64,000 nt of DNA from Dehalogenimonas sp. WBC-2 (GTDB lineage: Bacteria; Chloroflexota; Dehalococcoidia; Dehalococcoidales; Dehalococcoidaceae): the NCBI GenBank assembly GCA_001005265.1, contig CP011392.1, positions 1 through 64,000 of the forward strand, read 5' to 3'. A program made the translations under genes and the position numbers. Of the stretch, positions 27,263 through 35,675 are shown in pieces; position 1 is the stretch's first letter, and each line of letters opens with the position of its first letter. Below the pieces are notes generated by a model. The model was not told the origin of the DNA. It saw only the letters and a program-made list of their open reading frames with translations, and searched no databases.

Positions 27263-27634
27263 TTATGTTGGGGTATCTTCTGTAATTCTGTGAATAACCA
27301 CACTTCCGGCGATCAATAACACGTAGGCTGCAATCAGCCATAAAATGTCACTCCATTGCGCACCGGTGATAAGGGCAAAAAGCGTAATAAACAAGAGGAT
27401 CGAATATACGGTTATTGATGTCCGGCTGCCTTTACGCGGGGAACGAATAACATAATAGATAAGAAGGAAGGGAATCAGCAAAAACCCCAAGGAAGTCAGA
27501 ATTAACATAGCTAAAGCCGGGGGGTCATGTGTTGTCGATTCCTTGAAATATAAAACAAAACGTGACAGTCCTAGAAGTGCCGCCCCAACGCCCATGAGCG
27601 CCAAGCCGAGATGTCGCTTTTGATCGTCGGTCAA
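27263..27634 (-). CDS. small integral membrane protein of unknown function
   Basis: A 123-residue protein with four likely membrane helices (LGLALMGVGAALLGLSRF; ALAMLILTSLGFLLIPFLLIYY; two more after a basic loop SPRKGSRTS). I recognise no family. TTG 27634 is chosen since GGGGAGG lies 9 nt upstream; the frame also opens at TTG 27652, which overlaps that ribosome site. Confidence 0.6.
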   Translation of the reverse strand: MTDDQKRHLGLALMGVGAALLGLSRFVLYFKESTTHDPPALAMLILTSLGFLLIPFLLIYYVIRSPRKGSRTSITVYSILLFITLFALITGAQWSDILWLIAAYVLLIAGSVVIHRITEDTPT

Positions 27635-27652
27635 TTTTTGAGCCCTCCCCAA

Positions 27653-27989
27653 AACTTAGTCACTAGCGCTTCATTTTAGTACTTCCTAGAACTTTTTGAT
27701 ATATCCGACCCATCATTTTACCTACACCAGGCTTCCATAATGGGGTGACGGATTGAAATCATAACCTTGATAGGTTATGATGGTTAAAATACTTGATTGG
27801 TTTCTAATTTCCCCTGACATTGTTCCGCAGATATTTTTGATGAGAGATTTACTGAACGTCCGCTCCTTTCCCTGACCGTTAGCCGGTCGGGCATATTATT
27901 GCTACCCGCAAATTCAAGACCTCATAAACCCCCTGCCAAACGGAATCCGTAGCTTCCAATCTGCGTTTGCGCTTATCCATTTTTTTGAT
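27653..27989. other. intergenic gap before ectABC
   Basis: About 340 bp without a gene. It holds a strong 10-bp dyad (27758-27781) and a smaller GACCG/CGGTC dyad near 27873-27890. No clear sigma-70 promoter for ectA was seen; osmotic control elements cannot be identified from sequence alone. Confidence 0.4.
27758..27781. repeat. 10-bp inverted repeat with TGAT loop
   Basis: ATCATAACCT (27758-27767) and AGGTTATGAT (27772-27781) are exact complements with a 4-nt loop. It lies about 210 bp upstream of ectA. There is no T run, so it may be an operator or an mRNA hairpin. Confidence 0.45.
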
Positions 27990-28487
27990 ATGAGTTATAT
28001 TTTCCGACATCCTAAAACTGAAGACGGCCCCGATATTCAACGACTGGCCCAAGCTTGCGCACCGCTGGATGTGAATTCTATCTACTGCTACCTGTTGCTC
28101 GCCACCCATTTCAGAGAAACCTGTCTTGTGGCCGAAACAGAGGAGGGGACACTTTCCGGTTTCGTTTCCGCATATTGGCGGCCTGATGCGCAAGATACCC
28201 TTTTTGTCTGGCAGATAGCGGTTCATCCGGGGTTCAGGGGGAACGGCATAGCCCGTTCTCTTCTTAGGACACTTTTTAAGCGGCAGGCTGAGAGAAGACC
28301 CTTGAGATACCTTGAACTAACGGTTAATCCATCCAACAGAGCTTCCCGCCGTTTGTTTGCGTCGCTAGCGGCGGAACTTGGTACTAGCGTAACAGAAAAG
28401 GAACTGTTCCCGGAATATATCTTAGGTGACGGCCATGAAGCGGAGATATTACTGTGTATAGGCCCGATATTCGCAGTGACCACATAA
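27990..28487 (+). CDS. ectA: L-2,4-diaminobutyrate acetyltransferase
   Basis: GNAT-fold enzyme that acetylates diaminobutyrate, the second step to ectoine. The 165-residue protein carries family motifs VNSIYCYLLLATHFRETC, GFVSAYWRPD, and the acetyl-CoA loop HPGFRGNGIARSLL, then LELTVNPSNRASRRLF. The position upstream of ectB and ectC confirms it. No Shine-Dalgarno sequence is seen at ATG 27990. Confidence 0.94.
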   Translation: MSYIFRHPKTEDGPDIQRLAQACAPLDVNSIYCYLLLATHFRETCLVAETEEGTLSGFVSAYWRPDAQDTLFVWQIAVHPGFRGNGIARSLLRTLFKRQAERRPLRYLELTVNPSNRASRRLFASLAAELGTSVTEKELFPEYILGDGHEAEILLCIGPIFAVTT

Positions 28488-28505
28488 AAATAGTTAGGAG
28501 ATACA

Positions 28506-29783
28506 ATGCGAATTTTTGAACAGGTTGAGTCCCAGGTCAGGAGCTATTGCCGCGCTTTCCCGACCATCTTTGATACAGCGCAAGGGGCCCGGCTTTTTGA
28601 CGATCAGGGCAATGAATTCATAGATTTCTTTGCCGGGGCAGGAACGCTCAACTATGGGCACAACAACCCTAAGATCAATGATGCCCTGATAGAATATATA
28701 AAGAAGAAAGGCGTGATTCACGGATTAGATCTGGCAACAACGGCCAAACGTGATTTCCTGGAGGCTTTTTATTCTATCATTCTCCAGCCCCGCCACATGG
28801 AGTATAAGGTACAGTTCACCGGGCCGACCGGCACCAACGCTGTGGAGACCAGCCTGAAACTGGCACGGATGGTCAAGCGGCGCAGCAATATTATAGCCTT
28901 CACTAACGGATTCCATGGTCTGACCATGGGTTCCATGGCGGTCACAGGCAACGCATATTACAGGGATGAATCATTTATCAACCGCGCCAATGTTTCCTTC
29001 ATGCCTTTCGATGGATACCTGGGGCCGGAGGTGAATACGGCGGAATATCTCAAGAGGTTTTTAGACGATTACAGTTCCGGCGTTGACCTACCCGCGGCTA
29101 TCATCCTGGAGACGGTGCAGGCCGAAGGCGGTATTAATATCGCCTCAGATGAATGGCTGCGTGAGGTGGAACAGATTTGCCGCGCATATGACATTCTGCT
29201 TATCATTGATGACATTCAGGTTGGCAATGGGCGCACCGGTACTTTTTTCAGTTTTGAGAGTTCCGGCATCAGCCCCGATATCATAACGATGTCGAAATCC
29301 ATCGGCGGTGGGCTCCCGCTGGCCATGGTGCTGATGCGTCCGGAACTGGACCAGTGGCGCCCGGGAGAACATACCGGCACCTTCAGGGGTAATAACCTGG
29401 CTTTTGTGGCGGCGACTCAGATATTTGACTACTGGCAGGGCACAGACATAACTGAAGCGGTAGCCTACCGGGAGAATATCGTCCGCGAAATGCTGACCGC
29501 CATCGCCGAAAAGTATCCCCAACTGGAAGCGACGGTCAGGGGCAAGGGTATGATCTATGGCCTGAGGATCCCAAGCCCAAACTTCTGCTCCGAGGTCTCC
29601 AAGGAGGCATTCTCCCGAGGGCTGGTGATCGAACTGGCAGGGGCCAACGACGATGTGCTAAAACTTCTGCCTCCGCTTATTATCGAAGAAGAACTGCTTA
29701 AAAAAGGCATTGATATCATCGACCAGTCTATAGAAGTTGTCCTGAGTAAAATAGAAAATTTAGTAACAGGTAAAGGCGTATGA
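28506..29783 (+). CDS. ectB: diaminobutyrate-2-oxoglutarate aminotransferase
   Basis: Class III PLP aminotransferase that converts aspartate semialdehyde to diaminobutyrate, the first step to ectoine. At 425 aa it is the normal EctB length; it has [13 protein letters not shown] (41-53), the Asp motif [15 protein letters not shown] and the PLP lysine in [10 protein letters not shown] (Lys264). AGGAG precedes the start, and its stop overlaps ectC by 4 nt. Confidence 0.96.
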   Translation: MRIFEQVESQVRSYCRAFPTIFDTAQGARLFDDQGNEFIDFFAGAGTLNYGHNNPKINDALIEYIKKKGVIHGLDLATTAKRDFLEAFYSIILQPRHMEYKVQFTGPTGTNAVETSLKLARMVKRRSNIIAFTNGFHGLTMGSMAVTGNAYYRDESFINRANVSFMPFDGYLGPEVNTAEYLKRFLDDYSSGVDLPAAIILETVQAEGGINIASDEWLREVEQICRAYDILLIIDDIQVGNGRTGTFFSFESSGISPDIITMSKSIGGGLPLAMVLMRPELDQWRPGEHTGTFRGNNLAFVAATQIFDYWQGTDITEAVAYRENIVREMLTAIAEKYPQLEATVRGKGMIYGLRIPSPNFCSEVSKEAFSRGLVIELAGANDDVLKLLPPLIIEEELLKKGIDIIDQSIEVVLSKIENLVTGKGV

Positions 29784-30172
29784 TTATCCGCAGCTTAAAA
29801 GAATGCACTGGAAATGAGCGTGAAGTCCACGCGCCGAACGGCAATTGGATCAGTCGGCGTCTGTTGTTAAGGGATGACGCTATGGGCTTTTCCTTCCACG
29901 AGACTGTTATTCATGCCGGAACAGAGACTCTAATCTGGTATAAAAACCACCTGGAATCGGTTTATTGCGTGGCAGGTAACGGCAGCATTGAGGACCTGGC
30001 CACCGGAGAGGTGCACAAGATTGAGCCCGGTGTCCTCTATGCGCTTGACCGGCACGACCGCCACATCCTACGCGGCGGTACCGAGGACATGAGGATGTTC
30101 TGCGTCTTCACTCCTCCGCTTAGAGGTGACGAAGTACATAATTCTGAAGGTGCCTATGACCTTAGCGAATAA
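29780..30172 (+). CDS. ectC: L-ectoine synthase
   Basis: Cupin that cyclises N-acetyl-diaminobutyrate to ectoine. The 130-residue protein has the EctC start MIIRSLKE, the central [19 protein letters not shown] and the cupin core [16 protein letters not shown] then [11 protein letters not shown]. Ectoine is an osmoprotectant. No ectD hydroxylase or dedicated aspartokinase (ask_ect) follows, so the product should be ectoine rather than hydroxyectoine. Confidence 0.96.
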   Translation: MIIRSLKECTGNEREVHAPNGNWISRRLLLRDDAMGFSFHETVIHAGTETLIWYKNHLESVYCVAGNGSIEDLATGEVHKIEPGVLYALDRHDRHILRGGTEDMRMFCVFTPPLRGDEVHNSEGAYDLSE

Positions 30173-30201
30173 AGATAATTAGCGGGATGGTAGAAGGATG
30201 C

Positions 30202-30399
30202 CTAATGCGCCCAGGGGTTTTTTATTGACGGCCTGAGCAATAAGTAGAAAATGAACACTGTTGGAAACGTGAAGAAAGCCGCGACACGGATAAGAAAGAT
30301 TTGGAACCGGTTAAGCCCACGGTCTACAGCGTCTTCAGTAGCCAGCATTATGATAGCCACCACGAGAGCTATCATAATGATAATCAGTAAACCATTCAT
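30202..30399 (-). CDS. small two-helix membrane protein
   Basis: A 65-residue hydrophobic protein: helix 1 directly after the start (LLIIIMIALVVAIIMLA), a charged loop TEDAVDRGLNRFQ, and helix 2 (FFTFPTVFIFYLLL), ending IKNPWAH. No family is recognised. The start is unsure: the frame is open to 30447, but ATG 30399 gives the most natural small membrane protein. A TTGACA sequence lies within the upstream extension. Confidence 0.5.
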   Translation of the reverse strand: MNGLLIIIMIALVVAIIMLATEDAVDRGLNRFQIFLIRVAAFFTFPTVFIFYLLLRPSIKNPWAH

Positions 30400-30471
30400 T
30401 TCATTTTTAAATTCTATCACCGTTGTCAAGAACATGTGAGTGCCCATATCATATTGGGTTGTAAAGGCTTT

Positions 30472-30497
30472 CTGGCCTGCCTGGATAGGAAGGCCAG
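30472..30497. terminator. GC-rich hairpin upstream of the lipoprotein operon 3' end
   Basis: CTGGCCT (30472-30478) pairs with AGGCCAG (30491-30497), and AGGCTTTCTG is directly repeated around it. It lies 70 bp past the last gene of the ECF operon (minus strand) and may end that transcript. There is no clean T run. Confidence 0.35.
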
Positions 30498-30564
30498 GCT
30501 TTCTGAGTGCAAAATTGGGCTAAGCAGGGAAAATGTCTCGTCCTACGACCGATACTAGGGAGTT

Positions 30565-31275
30565 CTAGTTTTCCAAATATTCCACGCTAGTGGCGTTATT
30601 GATGTCTTCCATGAGGAACCAGGTTTGCCAGGTACGTTCACCGGGAGGGATAGGAGCGGGCGGGGTGGTGTGAACTCCTGAATCCGTTGATTGCATACGA
30701 AAAACGGTTATGGAACAGCTGGTGAAGCTATGAGCGAAGGAAATTTTCTCAAGTTGGCGCAGTTGACCATCCGCGAGTTCGAAGGCATCTACATATTGAT
30801 AAAGATATGCGACATCGCTATTTTGAAAATCGACCTGTATGGAGAGTCCACCGTTTCCTGGTTCTAGCAAAGATAGATCGAAAACATCGAGTTCGGAGAA
30901 TATCCTGAGCGGGTGACGGAAAACCGGAACGGATAGAGTGGTCATAGTATTCAGTTTTAATACACCGTCGGAATTCAGACTGGCCGAATAATACTTCGGA
31001 TTTCCTTTTGAGTCACGTCCATAGAACCCCAATGAGAAGCGATAAACATTGCTGTCTTCATCAGAACTTACAGTAAATGTTGAGAGTTGTGCCGAATCTT
31101 CCTGGATATCAAGCGAATCCACGATGTCGTTCCATATTTTAACAAGCGCCAAGTCGCCCAGCTTCGTAGAAATAGTGACGGATGGACCGCCACAACCCGA
31201 TAGGGGCAGTATCAACGATAATACAATGGAAAGCACAAGCAAAGTAAAAACCACCGGGCGAAACCTGTTTTTCAT
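30565..31275 (-). CDS. lipoprotein of unknown function
   Basis: A 236-residue exported protein with a lipoprotein signal: basic start MKNRFRP, hydrophobic core, lipobox LSGC (Cys28). The mature part is beta-rich with no known motif and a Pro-rich segment PPAPIPPGERTWQTW near the end. ATG 31275 has AGGAGG upstream, so the longer frame from 31347 is not used. It is the last gene of the sigma-factor operon (31275-34840 region), suggesting a cell-envelope role. Confidence 0.7.
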   Translation of the reverse strand: MKNRFRPVVFTLLVLSIVLSLILPLSGCGGPSVTISTKLGDLALVKIWNDIVDSLDIQEDSAQLSTFTVSSDEDSNVYRFSLGFYGRDSKGNPKYYSASLNSDGVLKLNTMTTLSVPVFRHPLRIFSELDVFDLSLLEPGNGGLSIQVDFQNSDVAYLYQYVDAFELADGQLRQLEKISFAHSFTSCSITVFRMQSTDSGVHTTPPAPIPPGERTWQTWFLMEDINNATSVEYLEN

Positions 31276-31375
31276 GTTGCGGCCTCCTGCGCATTTCAAT
31301 ATACTCCCAGCGGGAAGTAAATAAAACCCCAAACTTGCTGCTATCAATAGCGAAACCGCAAGTACGACCCCACAA

Positions 31376-31948
31376 TCACCTCAATACTGGACCATTGAGC
31401 CTTTTTCGTCTTGCTAACAGAAAAGCACTTAGACCGACGGCTAGTGCCGCGATGAGGACAGCCAACCACCACCAATTATGCCGTTCCACAGGCACAGGCC
31501 CCAAATAAATGAGAGGCGGCGGCTCCCGGTCGACCGCCTTTTTTAAGAGCAGAACTCCGGTTGAACCATCTATCTTGAAAGATAAGGTATTGAACGTATC
31601 CAAAGGCAGAAAGCCGGTGTTTTCTAATTCCGTATCCGGCCCTTCAATCCAGCCCAATTCCTGTTTGGAGACGGTAGAAGGTATTTCAAACGTTACGATA
31701 ACGTATCCTTCAAGGGTATTTCCGGCCAGGCTATTGATAAAATATCCTATTTGCTGAACAGCTTCAGGGATATATGGTGTGGCGATGGCGATTGCCATGT
31801 CTCTGGTGATGACCATTGAGGGCAGAGGGTCGGGGGGGCTGGTTGTGGCGGGTGGGGTTTGGGCATGGACAGACTGTGGAACGGCGCAAACGAATGTGAC
31901 CATCAAAGCCAGGATAACCGCTGTGACTGAATGATTATGGTTTAACAT
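31376..31948 (-). CDS. secreted protein with C-terminal membrane anchor
   Basis: A 190-residue protein with a signal peptide (1-29, ending VHAQ), a low-complexity Pro/Thr stretch (PPATTSPPDPLP), a globular domain, and a C-terminal membrane helix (about 160-178) followed by ARRKRLNG. The anchor plan is LPXTG-like in shape but no LPXTG is present. No family recognised. It is in the ECF operon. Confidence 0.65.
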   Translation of the reverse strand: MLNHNHSVTAVILALMVTFVCAVPQSVHAQTPPATTSPPDPLPSMVITRDMAIAIATPYIPEAVQQIGYFINSLAGNTLEGYVIVTFEIPSTVSKQELGWIEGPDTELENTGFLPLDTFNTLSFKIDGSTGVLLLKKAVDREPPPLIYLGPVPVERHNWWWLAVLIAALAVGLSAFLLARRKRLNGPVLR

Positions 31949-31972
31949 ATCAACGCTTTTTGCGGTCGTGTT

Positions 31973-32932
31973 TCACCGCTTGCGCAACACTAAGAAGACG
32001 GCGATTCCACAAACGAGCGCCACTAAACCCACAATTATTATCCCCGGACCCGCGCCGCTGTCCCAGATGTACCAGTTGCCTACTACCTCACCGACCATCC
32101 AGTAGGGTCCACGACCATTTTCCGGTGGCGATGACCCCGTCAATAATTTGATAGAGGGAACCTCGCCGCCACCAAATTTTTTATATTGGCTAGTTCGGGC
32201 AACAATGTCTCCTTTTTCGTCAATGACTTCAACATCACTCTCTATAGTCCGATATGAATAACCGGGAGGCCAAATCAACAGATAAGACTTGCCTGTCCAA
32301 AGCCTCAAACACCCATCCTCCAAAACGAGTTTCCCCCTACCGAGTACCGCGGGTGATGGGCTGATTTCTTGCTGGATGGGGAAATATGTGATAGAGGGCG
32401 GATTGCAGGCGGTGGCGAACATCACGGTTACTAAAAGCAATAATATGAATATTGCCTTCAAAGGCCAAAGCTTATGCACAAAAATTGTCTCTTTTGTTCG
32501 ATGAGCCTTTTTGAGCAGACCGGTTTCTATAACCGCAGCGGTGAAGAGGAGAGCAGCGGCGGGCAAAAAGAAATAACCGAAATCGGAAAAGCGCTGAGCG
32601 ATGGTAATGGCTATGATAAACAGCAATGCCCAGAGAAAAATCACTCGGCTGGATCGATCTTTAATCCAAAAAACCACTATTCCAAGCAGAGTAATTACGA
32701 ACGGCGCAATGAAGGAATAGGTTACAAATGGGTCAGCCTCAGTCGATGGTATCGGAGGCCAGAAGGCGAAGTGGCGCCAGCCGGTTTCCAGGGCGGGCGG
32801 CTGAGACCAAGGGAAGATTATTCCCTGATATTCATTGAATGCCGGTACGAAGAAGAGATAATACGCGGCCGTGACCGCTGAAATTATAGCCAGGGAAATC
32901 AACAGATAAGTCACTCGGTTAGCTTTAGACAT
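31973..32932 (-). CDS. four-helix repeat-domain membrane protein fused to an extracytoplasmic domain
   Basis: A 319-residue protein. The N-terminal 130 residues form a four-helix unit with FFVPAFNEYQGIIFPWSQPP, FAFWPPIP, and DFGYFFLPAAALLFTAA. This unit is clearly homologous to both halves of the next protein (32925-33863). It is followed by a further helix ending in a lipobox-like FATAC, an extracytoplasmic domain of about 115 residues (KLVLEDGCLRLWTG) and a final helix. ATG 32932 follows AGGAG. Function unknown; it overlaps the upstream gene by 8 nt. Confidence 0.7.
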   Translation of the reverse strand: MSKANRVTYLLISLAIISAVTAAYYLFFVPAFNEYQGIIFPWSQPPALETGWRHFAFWPPIPSTEADPFVTYSFIAPFVITLLGIVVFWIKDRSSRVIFLWALLFIIAITIAQRFSDFGYFFLPAAALLFTAAVIETGLLKKAHRTKETIFVHKLWPLKAIFILLLLVTVMFATACNPPSITYFPIQQEISPSPAVLGRGKLVLEDGCLRLWTGKSYLLIWPPGYSYRTIESDVEVIDEKGDIVARTSQYKKFGGGEVPSIKLLTGSSPPENGRGPYWMVGEVVGNWYIWDSGAGPGIIIVGLVALVCGIAVFLVLRKR

Positions 32933-33863
32933 TAGGGACTCTCCTTGTTTCATTTAGCGCAGCAGCAAAGAGGAAAACAGCGGCGGGGATGAACAAGGTA
33001 CTGAAGTCAAAAAGGAATAAAGATACGGGGATCAATAGAGCCAATAGCCAAGCCCATAGCATGTTGCGTCGCACATATTTTTCTTTCACGGTCATCGTGG
33101 ACAGGAACGCCAGAGCTGCCGCAGCCGCGGGCAGCGTGAAGGCAATCAGTACTAGTGGATCGGGTGGGATATCACGCATGGGTGGCCAAAGGGCAAACCT
33201 CTCCCATGCAGTGACCGGTTCCGGGGGAAGACTCCCGGGGAAGATCACGCCGACATAGGGCTTGAAGGAAGGCACGAATAACAGGAAAAACAGGGCACCT
33301 AGGGCGGTGACCAAGGCACTGGCAGCAAGTAGTCTTGTCATTGTCCTTGCCCTGGACATATCGGCCCCCGCGCCAAGACGGTTCCCGCCGGTTTTTCGCA
33401 AATTGAGGAAATCCCGGCTTTCCTCTATCAAAGCCGCAATGAAAAGCGCCGCAGCGGGAAAGAAGAAGATGCCGAACTTCGACAGAGAGCTTAGAACAGC
33501 GACAGTAAAGATGAAGAATAACAGCCAGAGCGCGATGAGGCGACCCGATTCAGATTTGATCCTGTGCGATGCCACTCCCAGGAACGTGGTGGCGATCGGT
33601 GCAACCATAGAGAAGAAAACGACGGGATACATTATTCTATCCGGTGTCGTTGGGACAAAACCAAATTTCTGCCAAGCTGTCTGTGAGATCGGGTCTTCAC
33701 TAGGGAAGTATGCCCAGCCGTAAGGCTCGAAGGCTGGAACGATGAAGAGGAAGAGAGCGGCCGCGGCGGCCAGCCCTGCTGCCAAGGAAATGAACACTGG
33801 AGCTTGAGAGGCTCGATTAATCAGAATCACGGGTCTGAATTCTTTCTTTTCAGCCTGACCCAT
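32925..33863 (-). CDS. membrane protein with two copies of a four-helix repeat domain
   Basis: A 312-residue protein with two tandem units (about 18-150 and 172-308). Each begins with a helix followed by FxVPxFxPYxxxxFP, then an extracytoplasmic loop with TAWxxFxxxPP, and ends FxxFxPAAxLFxAALxE. A third copy starts the neighbouring protein. No similarity to a named family is known to me. Its start lies 37 nt inside the anti-sigma gene, so translation is probably coupled. Confidence 0.75.
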   Translation of the reverse strand: MGQAEKKEFRPVILINRASQAPVFISLAAGLAAAAALFLFIVPAFEPYGWAYFPSEDPISQTAWQKFGFVPTTPDRIMYPVVFFSMVAPIATTFLGVASHRIKSESGRLIALWLLFFIFTVAVLSSLSKFGIFFFPAAALFIAALIEESRDFLNLRKTGGNRLGAGADMSRARTMTRLLAASALVTALGALFFLLFVPSFKPYVGVIFPGSLPPEPVTAWERFALWPPMRDIPPDPLVLIAFTLPAAAAALAFLSTMTVKEKYVRRNMLWAWLLALLIPVSLFLFDFSTLFIPAAVFLFAAALNETRRVPNV

Positions 33864-34276
33864 AGAATTATCAAAAGAGTAGCAAGAGCGAGCAGTCCGA
33901 GAATTACCATAAGTATAACGGAGGTAAGGTTTTCACTGGTCGGCATAGCAAGCACTATAATAGTTGGTGGAAGGCTGGTCGCTGTCGGTGGGGGTGCGAC
34001 GGAGCCTAATTTGGGATCGTAGAGAAGAATGCCTGCCACGCTGCCGGACATTATGAGCAGCAAAAGATATGTGGTGATGCTTAAAAGAGGTTTTTGTTTA
34101 TCAAACTTAAAAAGTGTAAAGATTTTTGCAAAAAATGATCCGTTTGGGCGAGGTTCCTGGTGACAGGCCACGGCATTGGAAACAGCTTGCTGCCACCATA
34201 CCGGCGATGGCGACACGGACGCGGTTTCAGTCTCAAAAAATGCTTTTAATTCGCCTTCGCTATAATAATTAATCAC
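33827..34276 (-). CDS. probable membrane-anchored anti-sigma factor
   Basis: A 149-residue protein with a short cytoplasmic N-terminal part (MINYYSEGELKAFFETE, then WWQQAVSNAVACHQEP), one membrane helix (about 68-88), a Pro/Thr-rich linker and a second helix (about 117-139) with a basic end. It directly follows the ECF sigma gene (3-bp gap), the classic partner position. It lacks an obvious zinc-binding HxxxCxxC motif, so the assignment rests mostly on position and topology. Confidence 0.6.
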   Translation of the reverse strand: MINYYSEGELKAFFETETASVSPSPVWWQQAVSNAVACHQEPRPNGSFFAKIFTLFKFDKQKPLLSITTYLLLLIMSGSVAGILLYDPKLGSVAPPPTATSLPPTIIVLAMPTSENLTSVILMVILGLLALATLLIILWVRLKRKNSDP

Positions 34277-34279
34277 TGA

Positions 34280-34840
34280 TTACTTCCACCATTGCACCAA
34301 ATCTTGATTTTTGAGGCCGTTGTTCAGTCGGGCCAGGCCGCGGTTTAAACGTGACTTAATGGTCCCCTGGGGCTGATTCATAACTGTAGCTATCTCCGGG
34401 ACAGTGAGATCGGAGTAAAATCTCAGGATTATAGCGTCTCGCTGCTCCGGCGGCAGAGTGTTTAATGCTTGCCTCATGTTGCGGCGGTTTTCGGCTTGGA
34501 TAGCGTCATCCTCCGGTGAGTCCGCTTCACTGGCGATATCGTCTGCCATATCAAGGGGAACCGCAACAAGACGTTTCATTCTGAACTGTTGCTTGACCTC
34601 ATTTACCACAATACGCACTAACCACGCCTTTATGCTCTCCGGTTTTTGCAGTGATGGAAGGTGTTGCCAGATTTTTATTAGACCTTCCTGCACGGCATCT
34701 TCGGCGGAACTCCGGTCACGGGTCATGAGCAAGGCTACACCGAAGAGCGTGTTTTTATACGTTCCTATAAGCTCACGGAATGCCTCCGTGTCTCCAGCCT
34801 GGCAGCGGCAGACTAAGGCTGCCTCTTGGGACTCATCCAA
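34280..34840 (-). CDS. RNA polymerase ECF-type sigma factor
   Basis: An extracytoplasmic-function sigma factor of 186 aa with region 2 (FGVALLMTRDRSSAEDAVQE, about 33-52) and region 4 (LPPEQRDAIILRFYSDLT and IATVMNQPQGTIKSRLNRGL). It probably directs its own operon (anti-sigma and four envelope proteins, down to 30565) in response to an envelope signal. Confidence 0.93.
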   Translation of the reverse strand: MDESQEAALVCRCQAGDTEAFRELIGTYKNTLFGVALLMTRDRSSAEDAVQEGLIKIWQHLPSLQKPESIKAWLVRIVVNEVKQQFRMKRLVAVPLDMADDIASEADSPEDDAIQAENRRNMRQALNTLPPEQRDAIILRFYSDLTVPEIATVMNQPQGTIKSRLNRGLARLNNGLKNQDLVQWWK

Positions 34841-34879
34841 TCGGAGCGCTCCTATTTGAATGATTCTCTAATATATAAG

Positions 34880-34904
34880 ATGCATGAAACAGGGAAAACG
34901 TTCC
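34880..34904 (-). promoter_or_regulatory. candidate ECF-type promoter upstream of the sigma gene
   Basis: On the sigma-gene strand GGAAC (34904-34900) matches the usual -35 core of ECF promoters, followed after 16-17 nt by an ambiguous -10 (GCATC/ATCTTA). Autoregulation would be expected, but the -10 is not convincing. Confidence 0.3.
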
Positions 34905-35040
34905 GTAATTGTTCAAATGCTACCCAAATAGTAGTTTATCACACCAATATGAACAGTTGATGAATATTCTGCTTCAGCAACAATTATTTTCAGCCGTTAT
35001 GACCTTTGGCCCAGGATGGATTATTTGTGAGAAGCCAGTT

Positions 35041-35082
35041 TTGACAATAGTAAATAAAAAATATACAATAAAAATACTATTG
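35041..35082 (+). promoter_or_regulatory. MarR-RND promoter with inverted-repeat operator
   Basis: TTGACA (35041-35046), 17 bp and TACAAT (35064-35069) form a strong promoter. It is bracketed by CAATAGTA (35045-35052) and TACTATTG (35075-35082), exact complements 22 bp apart. This placement over the -35 and start region fits autorepression by the MarR protein encoded next. Confidence 0.65.
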
Positions 35083-35102
35083 ATTAAATAGGGTGGGTGG
35101 CC

Positions 35103-35582
35103 ATGAACAAGAACGAGAATATCGACGTACTGTTGGAACTGATGGGGCAAATGATGAACTATCACCCTCTTATGAGTGAGAATGTTCAGCCATGGTTGCA
35201 TCTTGAGCTTACCCGGGAACAACTGCGGGTAATTTTCTTGCTGGCATGTAAGGGGGAGGCTTCACCGGGGGAGGTGGCAGAAGCATTCGGGGTACCGAAG
35301 GCTAATGTTACCAGTGTTATAGACCGGTTGGTGGGCAAGGGATTGGTTAGCCGACGGGAGAATACTGAAGATCGCCGCGGCTATATCCTATCTCTTACCA
35401 AAGAGGGTGAGAACCAGGTAGAACAGCTGCGGACACTGGGGATCGACTCGTTTAAACGGGTGCTTGAAAGAATGGACAAAGCTGGATTGGAATCATTACG
35501 CTCCGGCCTGGAGGCACTTATCACGGTTATTAAAGAAGGAGAAGAGGCAGGAGAGTGTAAATCAATACCGGCAAGCGGTTAA
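35103..35582 (+). CDS. MarR-family transcriptional regulator
   Basis: A 159-residue winged-helix regulator with the MarR core: LTREQLRVIFLL, VAEAFGVPKANVTSVIDRLV (recognition helix) and GLVSRRENTEDRRGYILSLT (wing). Such proteins usually repress a neighbouring efflux gene and release DNA on ligand binding. ATG 35103 follows GGGTGG; GTG 35097 is the alternative. The RND gene begins 93 bp downstream, so the two are probably co-regulated. Confidence 0.9.
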   Translation: MNKNENIDVLLELMGQMMNYHPLMSENVQPWLHLELTREQLRVIFLLACKGEASPGEVAEAFGVPKANVTSVIDRLVGKGLVSRRENTEDRRGYILSLTKEGENQVEQLRTLGIDSFKRVLERMDKAGLESLRSGLEALITVIKEGEEAGECKSIPASG

Positions 35583-35675
35583 GAGAATCTGGACACTGTT
35601 TGTATCAAGCAGGTTTTTGTACCGTTAGAAGCACTAAAAGGATTCAATTAGTATTTTATTAAGGAGTATCTTTCT

